Shown: positions 34,322 through 42,475 of the stretch, piece after piece
How positions within the stretch are numbered: position 1 is the stretch's first letter
How the letters are laid out: every line of letters begins with the position of its first letter
Assembly: GCF_008710155.1 (NCBI RefSeq)
Contig: NZ_VYPZ01000012.1
Span: 46,264-110,263 of the forward strand
Length of the DNA stretch: 64,000 nt
Direction of reading: 5' to 3'
From: Sphingobium limneticum
Lineage (GTDB): Bacteria; Pseudomonadota; Alphaproteobacteria; Sphingomonadales; Sphingomonadaceae
Made by a program: the position numbers and the translations under genes
Notes under the pieces: model-generated
The model's database searches: none
Told to the model about the DNA's origin: nothing
The model's input: the letters and a program-made list of their open reading frames with translations, nothing else

Positions 34322-35122
34322 TCAGAAACGCGACCAGTCGGCCTCGCCGTCGAAGACATGGGTGGCGGGGCCGGTCATGCGGATCGTACCGCCGGGCGCC
34401 CAGTCGATCATCAGGTCGCCACCGGGCAGGCTGACGGTGACGGGGCCGGCCATGAGTTTCCGGCGGATCGCGGCGACGGCGGTGGCGCAGGCGCCGGTAC
34501 CGCAGGCGCGGGTCAGGCCGGCGCCGCGTTCCCACACGACCAAGCGGATATGATTGTCGCCAACGACCTGCGCGAAATTGACGTTCACGCGCGCCGGGAA
34601 CAGCGGATCATGCTCGATCAGCGGGCCGAGCCGATCGAAGTTCACAGTGTCGAGATCGTCCACGAAGAAGATGACATGCGGGTTGCCGACATTGACCGCA
34701 GCGGGGGCGGGCAGGTCTTCCCAACTGGCGCCCATGGTCAGCGTGTCCATGGGATAGGCGAGCGGGATGGCGTCCCAGTCGAAGCGGGGCGCACCCATAT
34801 CGACGCTGGCGCCGCCATCGACCGACTTGGCATCGAGCAGGCCGGCCTTGGTACGGATCAGCACGTCGCGGCCGACGAACAGGGGCACGCAGCGGGTCGC
34901 GTTGCCGCAGGCTTCCACTTCGCTGCCATCGGCGTTGAAGATTTGCATCGACACGTCGGCGTCATCGCTCTCGCCGATCAGGATCAGCTGGTCACAGCCG
35001 ATCCCGGCATGGCGATCGGCAATGGCGCGGGCGCGCGCCTGCGTCATCGCGACATCGCCTGCGCGCGCGTCGATCACGACGAAATCATTGCCCAGCCCGT
35101 GCATTTTCGAAAAGCGTCCCAT
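34322..35122 (-). CDS. dapF: Diaminopimelate epimerase
   Basis: Converts LL- to meso-diaminopimelate for lysine and peptidoglycan synthesis (266 aa). The two catalytic cysteines are in EACGNATRC (first half) and RACGTGACA (second half); KMHGLGNDFVVID marks the N-terminus. ATG at 35122 (MGRFSKMHG) is chosen over an upstream in-frame start by homology to the family N-terminus. First gene of dapF-mtaB-ftsY-(yciB). Confidence 0.95.
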   Translation of the reverse strand: MGRFSKMHGLGNDFVVIDARAGDVAMTQARARAIADRHAGIGCDQLILIGESDDADVSMQIFNADGSEVEACGNATRCVPLFVGRDVLIRTKAGLLDAKSVDGGASVDMGAPRFDWDAIPLAYPMDTLTMGASWEDLPAPAAVNVGNPHVIFFVDDLDTVNFDRLGPLIEHDPLFPARVNVNFAQVVGDNHIRLVVWERGAGLTRACGTGACATAVAAIRRKLMAGPVTVSLPGGDLMIDWAPGGTIRMTGPATHVFDGEADWSRF

Positions 35123-35181
35123 GCGCGGCCATGTAGTGCGCGCGCATGGAAAAGGCCAGTGGCTCGGCGGTTTGGGTTTCC

Positions 35182-35228
35182 GCATTTTGCGAGCCGTCCG
35201 CTGTGTTAGCGGACGTTAAAATGCTCTA
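35182..35228. repeat. Intergenic hairpin repeat (TAGAGCATTTT family, copy 2)
   Basis: Second copy of the hairpin at 10916-10962. Outer stem GCATTTT/AAAATGC (35182-35188 with 35218-35224), inner stem GTCCGCT/AGCGGAC (35196-35202 with 35208-35214). Compared with copy 1 one A-T pair of the inner stem is replaced by C-G, so pairing is kept. On the minus strand its TAG (35228-35226) is the stop codon of the permease gene. Confidence 0.78.
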
Positions 35229-36623
35229 CCGCACTGCGTCGGCCCGCTTTTGCCCATAGAGGAAATAGACCAGCAGGCCGATGGCGTTCCAGATGGCGCA
35301 GGCGATGATCGTCTTCATCGGCAGGCTGAGGAACAGATAGGCGCAGCCCGCGATGGCGCCGATGCCGACGAACCAGGCGGCAGGCGTGCGGAAGGGGCGG
35401 CGCAGGTCGGGCGCGCGCTTGCGCAGGACGAGGAGGCACAGGCCCACGGCGGTGAAGGCGATCAGCGTGCCGGCATTGGCCAGCGCCGCGATCTCGTCGA
35501 TGGGCAGGACGCCGGCGATGATCGACACCAGAATTGCGGTGACGATGGTGATGCGCGCGGGCGTGCCGCGCTTCGAGATTTTGGCAAGGCTCTGCGGCAG
35601 GAAGCCGTCGCGCGCCATGACCAGGAAGATGCGGCTCTGGCCATAGAGGAAGCCGAGCAGCACGGTCGGCAACGCGATGACGGCGGCGATGGCGACGATG
35701 CGGGCGATCCTGCCCTGGCCCATTTCGCGCAGGATCAGCGCCAGCGGTTCCGGGCTGTCGGCAAAGCGGGTGAAGGGCAGGGCACCGATCGCCGCTGCGG
35801 CGACGAGGACGTAGATGAGGGTGCAGACGATCAGCGATCCGACGATGCCGATGGCCAGGTCGCGGTCGGGGTTCTTGGCCTCTTCCGCTGCGGTCGAAAT
35901 GGCGTCGAAGCCGTAGAAGGCGAAGAAGATGATCGCGGCGGCGGCCATCACGCCACGCTCGACGCCGTCCGGTCCCATATGTTTGGCAAAGCCGAAGGGC
36001 ATGAAGGGTTCGAGATTGGCGGCATCGAAAGCGGGCAGGGCATAGGCGACGAACAGGCTCAAGGTCACGATCTTGATGAGGACCAGGATGGTGTTCAGCC
36101 GCGCGCTTTCGCGCGTGCCGAACATCAGCAGGCCGGCGACCACGGCGATGATGAAGATGGCGGGCAGGTTGATGAGGCCGCCCAGTTCAGGCCCCTGCGT
36201 CAGGGCGGTCGGGAAGCCCAGCGGGGTCAGCAGCGGCGCGGCATAGCCCGACCAGCCGACCGCCACGGTCGATACGACCAGACTATATTCCAGGATCAGC
36301 GACCAGCCCACGATCCAGGCGATGCCTTCGCCCAGCACGACATAGGAATAGCTATAGGCGCTGCCCGCCGCCGGCATCATGGTCGACAGTTCGGCATAGG
36401 CGAGCGCGGCGCAGGCGCAGATCGCGCCGGCAATGGCGAAGGAGAGCAGCACGGCCGGGCCGGCACGATCCGCGCCGACGCCGATCAGAGTCAGGATGCC
36501 GGTGCCCACGATCGCGCCGACGCCCAGCGCGAGGAGGTGCGGCCAGGACAATGTGCGCGCCATTTGATGCCCGGCGTCCCTGGGCGTCATCGCCTCCATC
36601 GGCTTGCGGCGTGTCCAGCTCAT
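35226..36623 (-). CDS. APC-superfamily amino acid permease
   Basis: A 465-aa inner membrane transporter with about 12 hydrophobic spans. The APC signature GVGAIVGTGILTLIGV lies in span 1, followed by AGPAVLLSFAIAGAICACAA, LAYAELSTMMPAAGSAYSYS and FFAFYGFDAISTAAEEAKNP in span 6-8. The last two resemble the cationic amino acid transporter (CAT/YfnA) branch. ATG 36623 (MSWTRRKPMEAM) is chosen because the upstream in-frame part is low-complexity and atypical. The stop codon comes from a repeat element. Confidence 0.9.
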   Translation of the reverse strand: MSWTRRKPMEAMTPRDAGHQMARTLSWPHLLALGVGAIVGTGILTLIGVGADRAGPAVLLSFAIAGAICACAALAYAELSTMMPAAGSAYSYSYVVLGEGIAWIVGWSLILEYSLVVSTVAVGWSGYAAPLLTPLGFPTALTQGPELGGLINLPAIFIIAVVAGLLMFGTRESARLNTILVLIKIVTLSLFVAYALPAFDAANLEPFMPFGFAKHMGPDGVERGVMAAAAIIFFAFYGFDAISTAAEEAKNPDRDLAIGIVGSLIVCTLIYVLVAAAAIGALPFTRFADSPEPLALILREMGQGRIARIVAIAAVIALPTVLLGFLYGQSRIFLVMARDGFLPQSLAKISKRGTPARITIVTAILVSIIAGVLPIDEIAALANAGTLIAFTAVGLCLLVLRKRAPDLRRPFRTPAAWFVGIGAIAGCAYLFLSLPMKTIIACAIWNAIGLLVYFLYGQKRADAVR

Positions 36624-36957
36624 GATCCTATCGCTCCCCAGGATATTTCTCTTCCCGCCTGCTGGCGCAAATGGGCGGGGGGTGCAAGCGCCGGGCGCAG
36701 GCAGGACGGCTTGTTGCAGAAACGGGGGCTGCGTTGTGCATTTCTTGCCCGGAAAGCGGCTTGTCGAGCAATGGGGGCTGCCTTCGCGCTCGCGGAGCGC
36801 CATCGCGTTACGAGTCGTTGGCGCAAGAGCAGCGCAGGCAGGCCCAGGTTCCGGAATGGCAAGAGTAGCGGGTCGCGGCCAGAAATGGCCATGTTACCCC
36901 TCCCGGAAGCGGGAGGGGTAACATGGGGAATTACCCAATCCCGCCGAAATCCCGGCC
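36624..36957. other. Gene-free stretch with a perfect hairpin
   Basis: A 334-bp gap between the lipid kinase stop and the permease start on the minus strand. It holds the palindrome at 36889-36926 and presumably the permease promoter. I see no convincing gene in it; the open frames crossing it lack family likeness and ribosome sites. Confidence 0.6.
36889..36926. repeat. Perfect 17-bp stem hairpin
   Basis: CCATGTTACCCCTCCCG (36889-36905), loop GAAG, and its exact reverse complement (36910-36926). No T-run follows on either strand, so it is not a standard terminator. It lies 32 nt after the lipid kinase stop and could be a repeat element or a 3' mRNA-stabilising hairpin. Confidence 0.75.
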
Positions 36958-37926
36958 CTACGCCGCCAGTCGCAAAAACGGCACCGGCTGGGTGGAGCGC
37001 AACACGATGGGCTTGCCTTCCGACGCTTCGAACAGTTCGCCGTCCAGGATTACGCTGCTGCGGTCGCCCTCGATGCGGATGACGTCGCCCTGTTCCAGAT
37101 GGATGCCCTGCATCTTGTGCTTGCCCACCCGCTTGAACAGGCTGGCCCAGATCAGGCGGAACAGGGCGGGTAGGCTCTGGTCCACCGCCATCAGCTTCAT
37201 ATTGCCGCGCCGGCTGTCGCCCGGGTCCACGCCCAGCAGCAATCGCTCCAGCGTGGTCACGATCAGCACGGCGAAGCGCCCGACCAACTGGCCTTCGCGG
37301 ATCAGCGATATGCTGACCGGCCGGCTCGACGGCGGCAGGAATTTGGCACGAATGCCGAACAGCAGCGAGAATACCACCGCGATCGCGGTGATGACATGGC
37401 TGAGGCCATTGGACAGGCCGAGCGGATAAATCTGGTTGCGGCAATAGAGCATGTAATCGGCGAGGCCCGCGCCGCCCAGAAACATGCCCAGCACCGGCCG
37501 GCTGCCGACCGCGCCGTCGGACAAAGCGATCAACTCGCGCGCGACGACATGATCGTCGACGCCCGCCTTGGCGATCTGCACGATCCGCTCCAGCGCCTTG
37601 ATCGGATCGCCATGGATGCCGAGGTCGAGAGCAATCAGGTTCGTCTTGCCATTGGGCAGCACCGCGATCGGCGGCACCCGGCCCTTGAAATGCTCACCTT
37701 GATACAGTTCGGTCAGCGATGCCTGCACCGTGCCATCGCCGCCATTGATGACGATGACGACCGGATCGACGCGGGCGATCGTCTGGAACGCCCGGCCGAT
37801 CTGATCGACCTGCTCCACCTCATAATGGAAGATGTCCGGGTTGCTGGCGCAGTAACTGCGCACGCGCGGAAGCGTCTGCCGGTTGCCCGTGGATTTCGGA
37901 TTGGACAAGAGGGCGACGCTTACCAT
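36958..37926 (-). CDS. Diacylglycerol kinase-family lipid kinase
   Basis: A 322-aa kinase of the DAGK/sphingosine kinase fold. The ATP-site motif is VINGGDGTVQASL (residues about 59-71) and the second glycine-rich region reads AVLPNGKTNLIALD in place of the more common PGGTAND. GMFLGGAGLADYMLY follows. The substrate may be diacylglycerol, or ceramide/sphingoid base since sphingomonads make glycosphingolipids; the latter is only an idea. It is 10 nt downstream of the DUF2141 gene and probably co-transcribed. Confidence 0.82.
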   Translation of the reverse strand: MVSVALLSNPKSTGNRQTLPRVRSYCASNPDIFHYEVEQVDQIGRAFQTIARVDPVVIVINGGDGTVQASLTELYQGEHFKGRVPPIAVLPNGKTNLIALDLGIHGDPIKALERIVQIAKAGVDDHVVARELIALSDGAVGSRPVLGMFLGGAGLADYMLYCRNQIYPLGLSNGLSHVITAIAVVFSLLFGIRAKFLPPSSRPVSISLIREGQLVGRFAVLIVTTLERLLLGVDPGDSRRGNMKLMAVDQSLPALFRLIWASLFKRVGKHKMQGIHLEQGDVIRIEGDRSSVILDGELFEASEGKPIVLRSTQPVPFLRLAA

Positions 37927-37936
37927 GGCTTTTCGA

Positions 37937-38431
37937 TCACATATATTTGAGGTTGATCGTGATTTTCGTCACGCCCGGCCCAACATGAAAGGCCGCCTTC
38001 TCCACGCCGGGCTTGCCCAGATTGAAGATGCTGATCGCCGGATTGTTGGAAAATCCGCCGCCGTCCCGCGAAATGTCGGTCTTACCATTGCCGTCGCGGT
38101 CATGCCGCACGGCGATGCCATATTCGCCCGATTTGGGCACCGGCACGCAAAAGCGCATCGTGCCATTGGCGGGCTTTACCGCCGTATCGATTCGATTGAG
38201 CCACTCGCCCTTGGCCAGCCAGGCCGCCCGCGTCGCGGGATAGGACTGGATGCGCACCTTGCCGGTGGCCGCCACGAAACCGCGCACATCTACCAGCACC
38301 GCCGGCCCGCGCGCATCCGCGCCGCAGCGTTCCAGATCGTTCGAAATTTCCTGGCCATGGGCCATGACCGGGCTTGCCGCGACCATCGCTGCCCCAACCA
38401 TCAGACCCATTGCAACTTTTATCATGACCAT
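37937..38431 (-). CDS. DUF2141 family exported protein
   Basis: A 164-aa secreted protein with a signal peptide ending SPVMA (about residue 24). The DUF2141 beta-sandwich part includes VLVDVRGFVAATGKVRIQSY, RFCVPVPKSGEYGIAVRHDR, DGNGKTDISRDGGGFSNNPA and FHVGPGVTKITINLKYM. The DxDGNGKTD-like loop may bind calcium. Starts at 38431 or 38425 (MIKVAMG) are both compatible with the AGGAG upstream. Function unknown. Confidence 0.82.
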   Translation of the reverse strand: MVMIKVAMGLMVGAAMVAASPVMAHGQEISNDLERCGADARGPAVLVDVRGFVAATGKVRIQSYPATRAAWLAKGEWLNRIDTAVKPANGTMRFCVPVPKSGEYGIAVRHDRDGNGKTDISRDGGGFSNNPAISIFNLGKPGVEKAAFHVGPGVTKITINLKYM

Positions 38432-38561
38432 CAGACTCCTGGAAGCTATAGCCGCCGATATGGACCGGACGGCGAGCCCCTGTTCGCCCCGCTTTTCTAC
38501 CTGACTCGCATATGGGATGGGTTTGCGGCCAAAACATGGTGATGGGACGACGACTTAGAGA

Positions 38562-39788
38562 ATGCTGACCGCCACCGACAGATATCTCGCCCGCCTGATC
38601 GCGGTGCCCATGCTGGGTACGCTCGTGATCGCCGCGATGCTGCTTGTCCTCGACAAGATGCTCAGCCTGTTCGATTTCGTCGCGGCGGAAGGCGGACCGG
38701 TCAGCGTCGTGTGGCGCATGCTGGCCAATATGCTGCCCGAATATCTCTCGCTCGGCATCCCGATCGGGCTGATGCTCGGCATCCTGCTCGCCTTCCGCAA
38801 GCTGGCCTTGTCGTCGGAGCTGGACGTGATGCGCGCGGTCGGCCTGTCCTACGGCCGGCTGCTGCGCGTGCCCTATCTCTATTGCATCGCGCTGGCCCTG
38901 CTGAATTTCGGCATCGTCGGCTTCGTTCAGCCCTTGTCGCGCCACGCCTATGAAGCGCTACGTTTCGAGCTGCGCTCCGGCGCGCTGGGGGCCTCGATCA
39001 AGGTCGGCGAATTCACCAATCTGGGCAAGCGCATGACCATGCGCATCGAACGCAGCAAGGATGAAGGCCGCAATCTGCAAGGCATCTTCGTCCGCGCCGT
39101 CGGCAAGGATGGCCAGTCGGTCGCGGTGACCGCGGCGCAGGGCACCTTCCTGGCCACCGACGATCCCGACGTCATCATCTTCCGCCTGCGCAACGGCGTG
39201 CTGGTCAATGATGGGCCGAAGTACAAGACGCCGCGCATCCTGTCCTTCTCCAGCCATGACCTGCCGATCGACCTGCCGCAGATCGAGAATTTCCGCGGTC
39301 GCGACGTCGATCGGGAAAAGACGATTCCCGAACTGATGGTGATCGGCCGCAGCCCGGCCACGCCCGACAAGCTGAAGGCCGAAGTGCGCGCCAATTTCCA
39401 TTTCCGCATGGTCGAAGTGGTGTTCATGTTCCTGCTGCCGCTCGCGGCGCTGGCCTTCGCGATCCCGCCCAAGCGATCGACATCGGCACTGGGCGTCTTC
39501 CTCTCGATCATCTTCATCGTGACCTATCATAAGATCAATCAATATGGCGAAGGCATCGGCGCGCTGGGCAAGGTCGATCCGATCATCGCGCTATGGGGAC
39601 CGTTCCTGCTCGCGTCGGGGCTTGTCCTGTGGATGTATCATGTGATCGCCAACCGACCCGGCGGCCAGCCGATCGGCGCGCTGGAAGTCGCCTTCTCCAA
39701 ATTGGGCAAGCAGATCGTGCGCCTGCTGCGCGTTGGCCGACGCCGTGCGCCCGCCGATGCGGATGTCGCCGGACAAGGAGCGGCCTGA
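38562..39788 (+). CDS. lptF: LPS export ABC transporter permease LptF
   Basis: One of the two inner membrane permeases of the Lpt machine that extracts lipopolysaccharide (408 aa). Features: N-terminal spans with YLARLIAVPMLGTLVIAAML and MLPEYLSLGIPIGLMLGILL, the coupling motif FRKLALSSELDVMRAVGLSY, a large periplasmic beta-jellyroll (about 130-285), and three C-terminal spans. It directly precedes lptG by 3 nt. LptB ATPase is not in the window. Confidence 0.93.
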   Translation: MLTATDRYLARLIAVPMLGTLVIAAMLLVLDKMLSLFDFVAAEGGPVSVVWRMLANMLPEYLSLGIPIGLMLGILLAFRKLALSSELDVMRAVGLSYGRLLRVPYLYCIALALLNFGIVGFVQPLSRHAYEALRFELRSGALGASIKVGEFTNLGKRMTMRIERSKDEGRNLQGIFVRAVGKDGQSVAVTAAQGTFLATDDPDVIIFRLRNGVLVNDGPKYKTPRILSFSSHDLPIDLPQIENFRGRDVDREKTIPELMVIGRSPATPDKLKAEVRANFHFRMVEVVFMFLLPLAALAFAIPPKRSTSALGVFLSIIFIVTYHKINQYGEGIGALGKVDPIIALWGPFLLASGLVLWMYHVIANRPGGQPIGALEVAFSKLGKQIVRLLRVGRRRAPADADVAGQGAA

Positions 39789-39791
39789 CCC

Positions 39792-40892
39792 ATGCAGTTC
39801 AACTTCTTCCCCTCGCGCCAGATCAGCCTCTATATGGCGCGCCTGTTCCTGACCCGGACCTTTGCCGTGCTGGCATTGCTGGTGGTCGTCCTCCAGACGC
39901 TCGACCTGCTCGGCAATTCGGGCGACGTGCTGGCTTATCCGGGCAATGGCGACGCGCAATTATGGCATTATGTCGGCCTGCGCGCGCCGCAGATCATCGC
40001 GCGCTTTCTGCCTTTCTCCGTGCTGCTCGGCACGCTGGTGATGCTGGCGACGCTCAACCAGAATAGCGAAATCATCTCGATGAAGGCGGCTGGTCTGTCC
40101 GCGCATCAGATTTTGGCGCCGCTGGTGCTGGCGGCGCTGGGCGTGTCGGTCATCAGCTTCGTCTTCAACGAACGGATCGTCGCCCGATCGACGGCGGCGC
40201 TCAGCGCCTGGGAAGCGGTGGATTATGGCCCGATCCCGCCCGACAGCGGAGTGAAGAGCAATCCCTGGGTGCGCGACGGCAATAATCTGGTCAATGCGGC
40301 GATCGTCGCCGGGCGCGGCACGCAGGTGCAGTTGCGCAAGGTGCAGATCTACAACCGCATCAACAACAGCCTGACCACCATCGTTCAGGCGCCCAAGGGC
40401 CATTATGACGCGGCGAGCAAGAGCTGGCTGCTGGAAGGCGCGCGCCAGTTCGATGTGGCGCGTGGCACCGTCACCAATGTGGGCACCGTCCGTTTCGGCC
40501 GCGACATCCGCCCCGACCAGTTCACGCTGGCGAAGGTCGATCCCGACGCGCTGACCTTCCGTGAGCTGGAGGCGGCGATTTCCGACCTGCATGATGCCGG
40601 CCGCCCGACCGCCGAACTGGAAGGCAGCCTGTGGCACAAGCTGTCCGGGCCATTGTCCGCGCTGCTGATGCCGATCCTGGGATCGGTCGCGGCCTTTGGC
40701 CTCGCGCGTTCGGGGCAGCTGTTCATGCGCGCGGTGCTGGGCATGGCGCTGGGCTTTGCCTATTTCGTCGCGGACAATTTCTCGCTCGCGATGGGCAGCC
40801 TTGGCGCTTATCCGCCAGTGCTGGCCGCCTGGGCGCCCTTCTTCCTGTTCCTGCTGGTGGGCGAAACGGTCCTCTTCCGCACCGAAGAGTGA
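39792..40892 (+). CDS. lptG: LPS export ABC transporter permease LptG
   Basis: Second Lpt permease (366 aa). N-terminal RQISLYMARLFLTRTFAVLA followed by LALLVVVLQTLDLLG, the coupling region LATLNQNSEIISMKAAGLSA, a periplasmic jellyroll (about 130-265) and C-terminal spans (LMPILGSVAAFGLARSGQLF, WAPFFLFLLVGETVLF). Pairs with lptF in an operon and is expected to bind LPS laterally. Confidence 0.93.
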   Translation: MQFNFFPSRQISLYMARLFLTRTFAVLALLVVVLQTLDLLGNSGDVLAYPGNGDAQLWHYVGLRAPQIIARFLPFSVLLGTLVMLATLNQNSEIISMKAAGLSAHQILAPLVLAALGVSVISFVFNERIVARSTAALSAWEAVDYGPIPPDSGVKSNPWVRDGNNLVNAAIVAGRGTQVQLRKVQIYNRINNSLTTIVQAPKGHYDAASKSWLLEGARQFDVARGTVTNVGTVRFGRDIRPDQFTLAKVDPDALTFRELEAAISDLHDAGRPTAELEGSLWHKLSGPLSALLMPILGSVAAFGLARSGQLFMRAVLGMALGFAYFVADNFSLAMGSLGAYPPVLAAWAPFFLFLLVGETVLFRTEE

Positions 40893-40985
40893 TTTCGAGT
40901 GCAATGGACCATTGCACGGCTCGGAAATCACGGAAAACAAAGAACAGGTACATCGCCGGCCTGAGATGCCCGCGCCCCAAATAAA

Positions 40986-41022
40986 AAGGCCCCGGCGACC
41001 AAGGGACGTCGCGCGGGGCCTT
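40986..41022 (-). terminator. Terminator for the desaturase transcript
   Basis: Stem AAGGCCCC (40986-40993) with GGGGCCTT (41015-41022), extended by GCGA/TCGC with a one-base bulge. Read on the minus strand the stem is followed by TTTTTAT, so it should end transcripts coming from the desaturase gene; the plus-strand side has only TTCC. The rest of the 365-bp gap between lptG and the desaturase gene holds the repeat at 41151-41220. Confidence 0.7.
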
Positions 41023-41150
41023 CCAGAGGGGGCGTTCCGATCCTCTTTAGGGGGGAGGGGAAAGACCGGAACCACCCCGATATAATTGCCTCAAATCGGG
41101 TTTCAACCCGCAACCGAATTATTTTATTCGCGCGGAGCCCGCCATATTAA

Positions 41151-41220
41151 GCGTTCCCCGGCGCAGGCCGGGGTCCAGTTCAGAACGTCGGACTGGACCC
41201 CGGCCTGCGCCGGGGAACGC
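41151..41220. repeat. Long perfect palindromic repeat (GCGTTCCCCGG family, copy 1)
   Basis: 70 bp: 29-bp arms (41151-41179 and 41192-41220) that are exact reverse complements, starting GCGTTCCCCGGCGCAGGCCG, with a 12-nt loop. The same unit recurs at 43994-44059, 61193-61260 and 63947 to the window end. Confidence 0.9.
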
Positions 41221-41257
41221 TTCAGATATGATTGCAACTTCCGCTTCCTGATCCGGC

Positions 41258-42325
41258 TCAACGCGCCGCCATGGTACTCCGGGCGATCTTGCCGACCAGC
41301 GGCAACATCCCCTTGTAATTGCCCCGATGATAGGGCGATTGCTCGTCCAGCGTCGCGATCAGCTGCGCATGCGCCTTGCCCAGCGCATGATAGGGCACGC
41401 TCGGCAACAGGTGATGCAGCGCATGATAGCGCAGGCCCACCGGCGCCCACAAAGCGGGCAGGGTGCCGGGCGGCGGCACATTGACCGAGTCCAGATATTG
41501 CGCCGTCACGGTCATCGGCTCGCCCTCATTCTCCCACAGATGCGCCACCAGCGTGCGCAGCTGGTTGATGACGGTCATGGCCGAATGGATCGCCATATAG
41601 ACCAGCAAGGGCTTCCACCCGAAGGCGAAGACGCTGCCGACCAGCGCCAGCGCGAACAGGCACGCGCCTGCTTCCTGCCACGCCCATTGGCGCGCAAACT
41701 CGCCTTCGGGCGCGCGGCGGCGATAGGCGGGGTTGATCGACAGGGCCGAAAATTCCGCCACCACCTTGCGCCGCAATGCAGGGATCAGCAGCGACAGCGG
41801 CGTCAGCACGCCAAAGCGCAGGATCAGGCCGATCGGCGCCAGCGACGCGACGATGATGAACAGGGGCAGCGACCAGGGCTTCATCAGCGCCAGCGGCAGA
41901 TATTCGGGATCTTCCGCCGTGCCATAGCGGGTGCGCTGGTGATGCTGGGTATGTACGCCTTCATACATGAAGGACGGGATCATCAGCGGCACGCCGACGA
42001 TCAGGTTCCAGGCGAACCGGAAGCCGGGCAGGGCGCCCTTGCGGATATGGGTCAGCTCATGGATGAAGCTGGCCGCACGATAGAGCGCCAGCATCGACAC
42101 GAGCGCGCAGGCGAGGGCGATCGCCACATTGTCGACCAGAATCGCGCCAGCCATCGCGCCCCAGCCGACCAGCGCGGATGCCAGCAGGTCGGTCCAGTAG
42201 ATACGCGGATTGGCGGTCGAATAGGCCCGCGTCAAATCGGCCGCGGCGCGCAGCATTGCGGTATCGTCGGGAATGGCCGCTCGCGCCCGCTGCGCGGCGG
42301 CAAGAATGGGATCATGCACTGTCAT
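41258..42325 (-). CDS. Membrane fatty acid desaturase family protein
   Basis: A 355-aa polytopic protein with the three histidine boxes of the desaturase/hydroxylase family: HELTH, HTQHH (in YEGVHTQHHQRTRYG) and HALHH (in LRYHALHHLLPSVPYH), separated by hydrophobic spans. These bind a di-iron centre that inserts double bonds or hydroxyls into lipids. ATG at 42325 (MTVHDPILAA) is preferred over an upstream in-frame start. Substrate unknown; could be a fatty acyl, sphingoid or carotenoid chain. Confidence 0.85.
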   Translation of the reverse strand: MTVHDPILAAAQRARAAIPDDTAMLRAAADLTRAYSTANPRIYWTDLLASALVGWGAMAGAILVDNVAIALACALVSMLALYRAASFIHELTHIRKGALPGFRFAWNLIVGVPLMIPSFMYEGVHTQHHQRTRYGTAEDPEYLPLALMKPWSLPLFIIVASLAPIGLILRFGVLTPLSLLIPALRRKVVAEFSALSINPAYRRRAPEGEFARQWAWQEAGACLFALALVGSVFAFGWKPLLVYMAIHSAMTVINQLRTLVAHLWENEGEPMTVTAQYLDSVNVPPPGTLPALWAPVGLRYHALHHLLPSVPYHALGKAHAQLIATLDEQSPYHRGNYKGMLPLVGKIARSTMAAR

Positions 42326-42475
42326 GCGGGCGGTCCTAGCCTCCAAATGCGCTGATATCATGGCAGCACCATGACATATTCACCATGTTATCCGCCTGAA
42401 CGCGGCGCGTGATTGACATTCCGCAAACAAGCGCCGAACTGCACCGCATTCCATTTTTCCTGCAAGGCGGCACCC

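Noticed and set aside
36889..36926. Hairpin considered as a Rho-independent terminator
   Set aside because: No T-run follows the stem on either strand.
35250..37082. 610-aa plus-strand open frame opposite the amino acid permease
   Set aside because: Its composition (Asp/Gly/Gln/Arg-rich) is typical of a GC-rich antisense frame; the minus strand encodes a membrane protein with APC motifs.
41151..41220. Palindromic repeats considered as a CRISPR array or attachment site
   Set aside because: Copies are dispersed singly, are self-complementary, and have no regular spacers, leader or cas genes.
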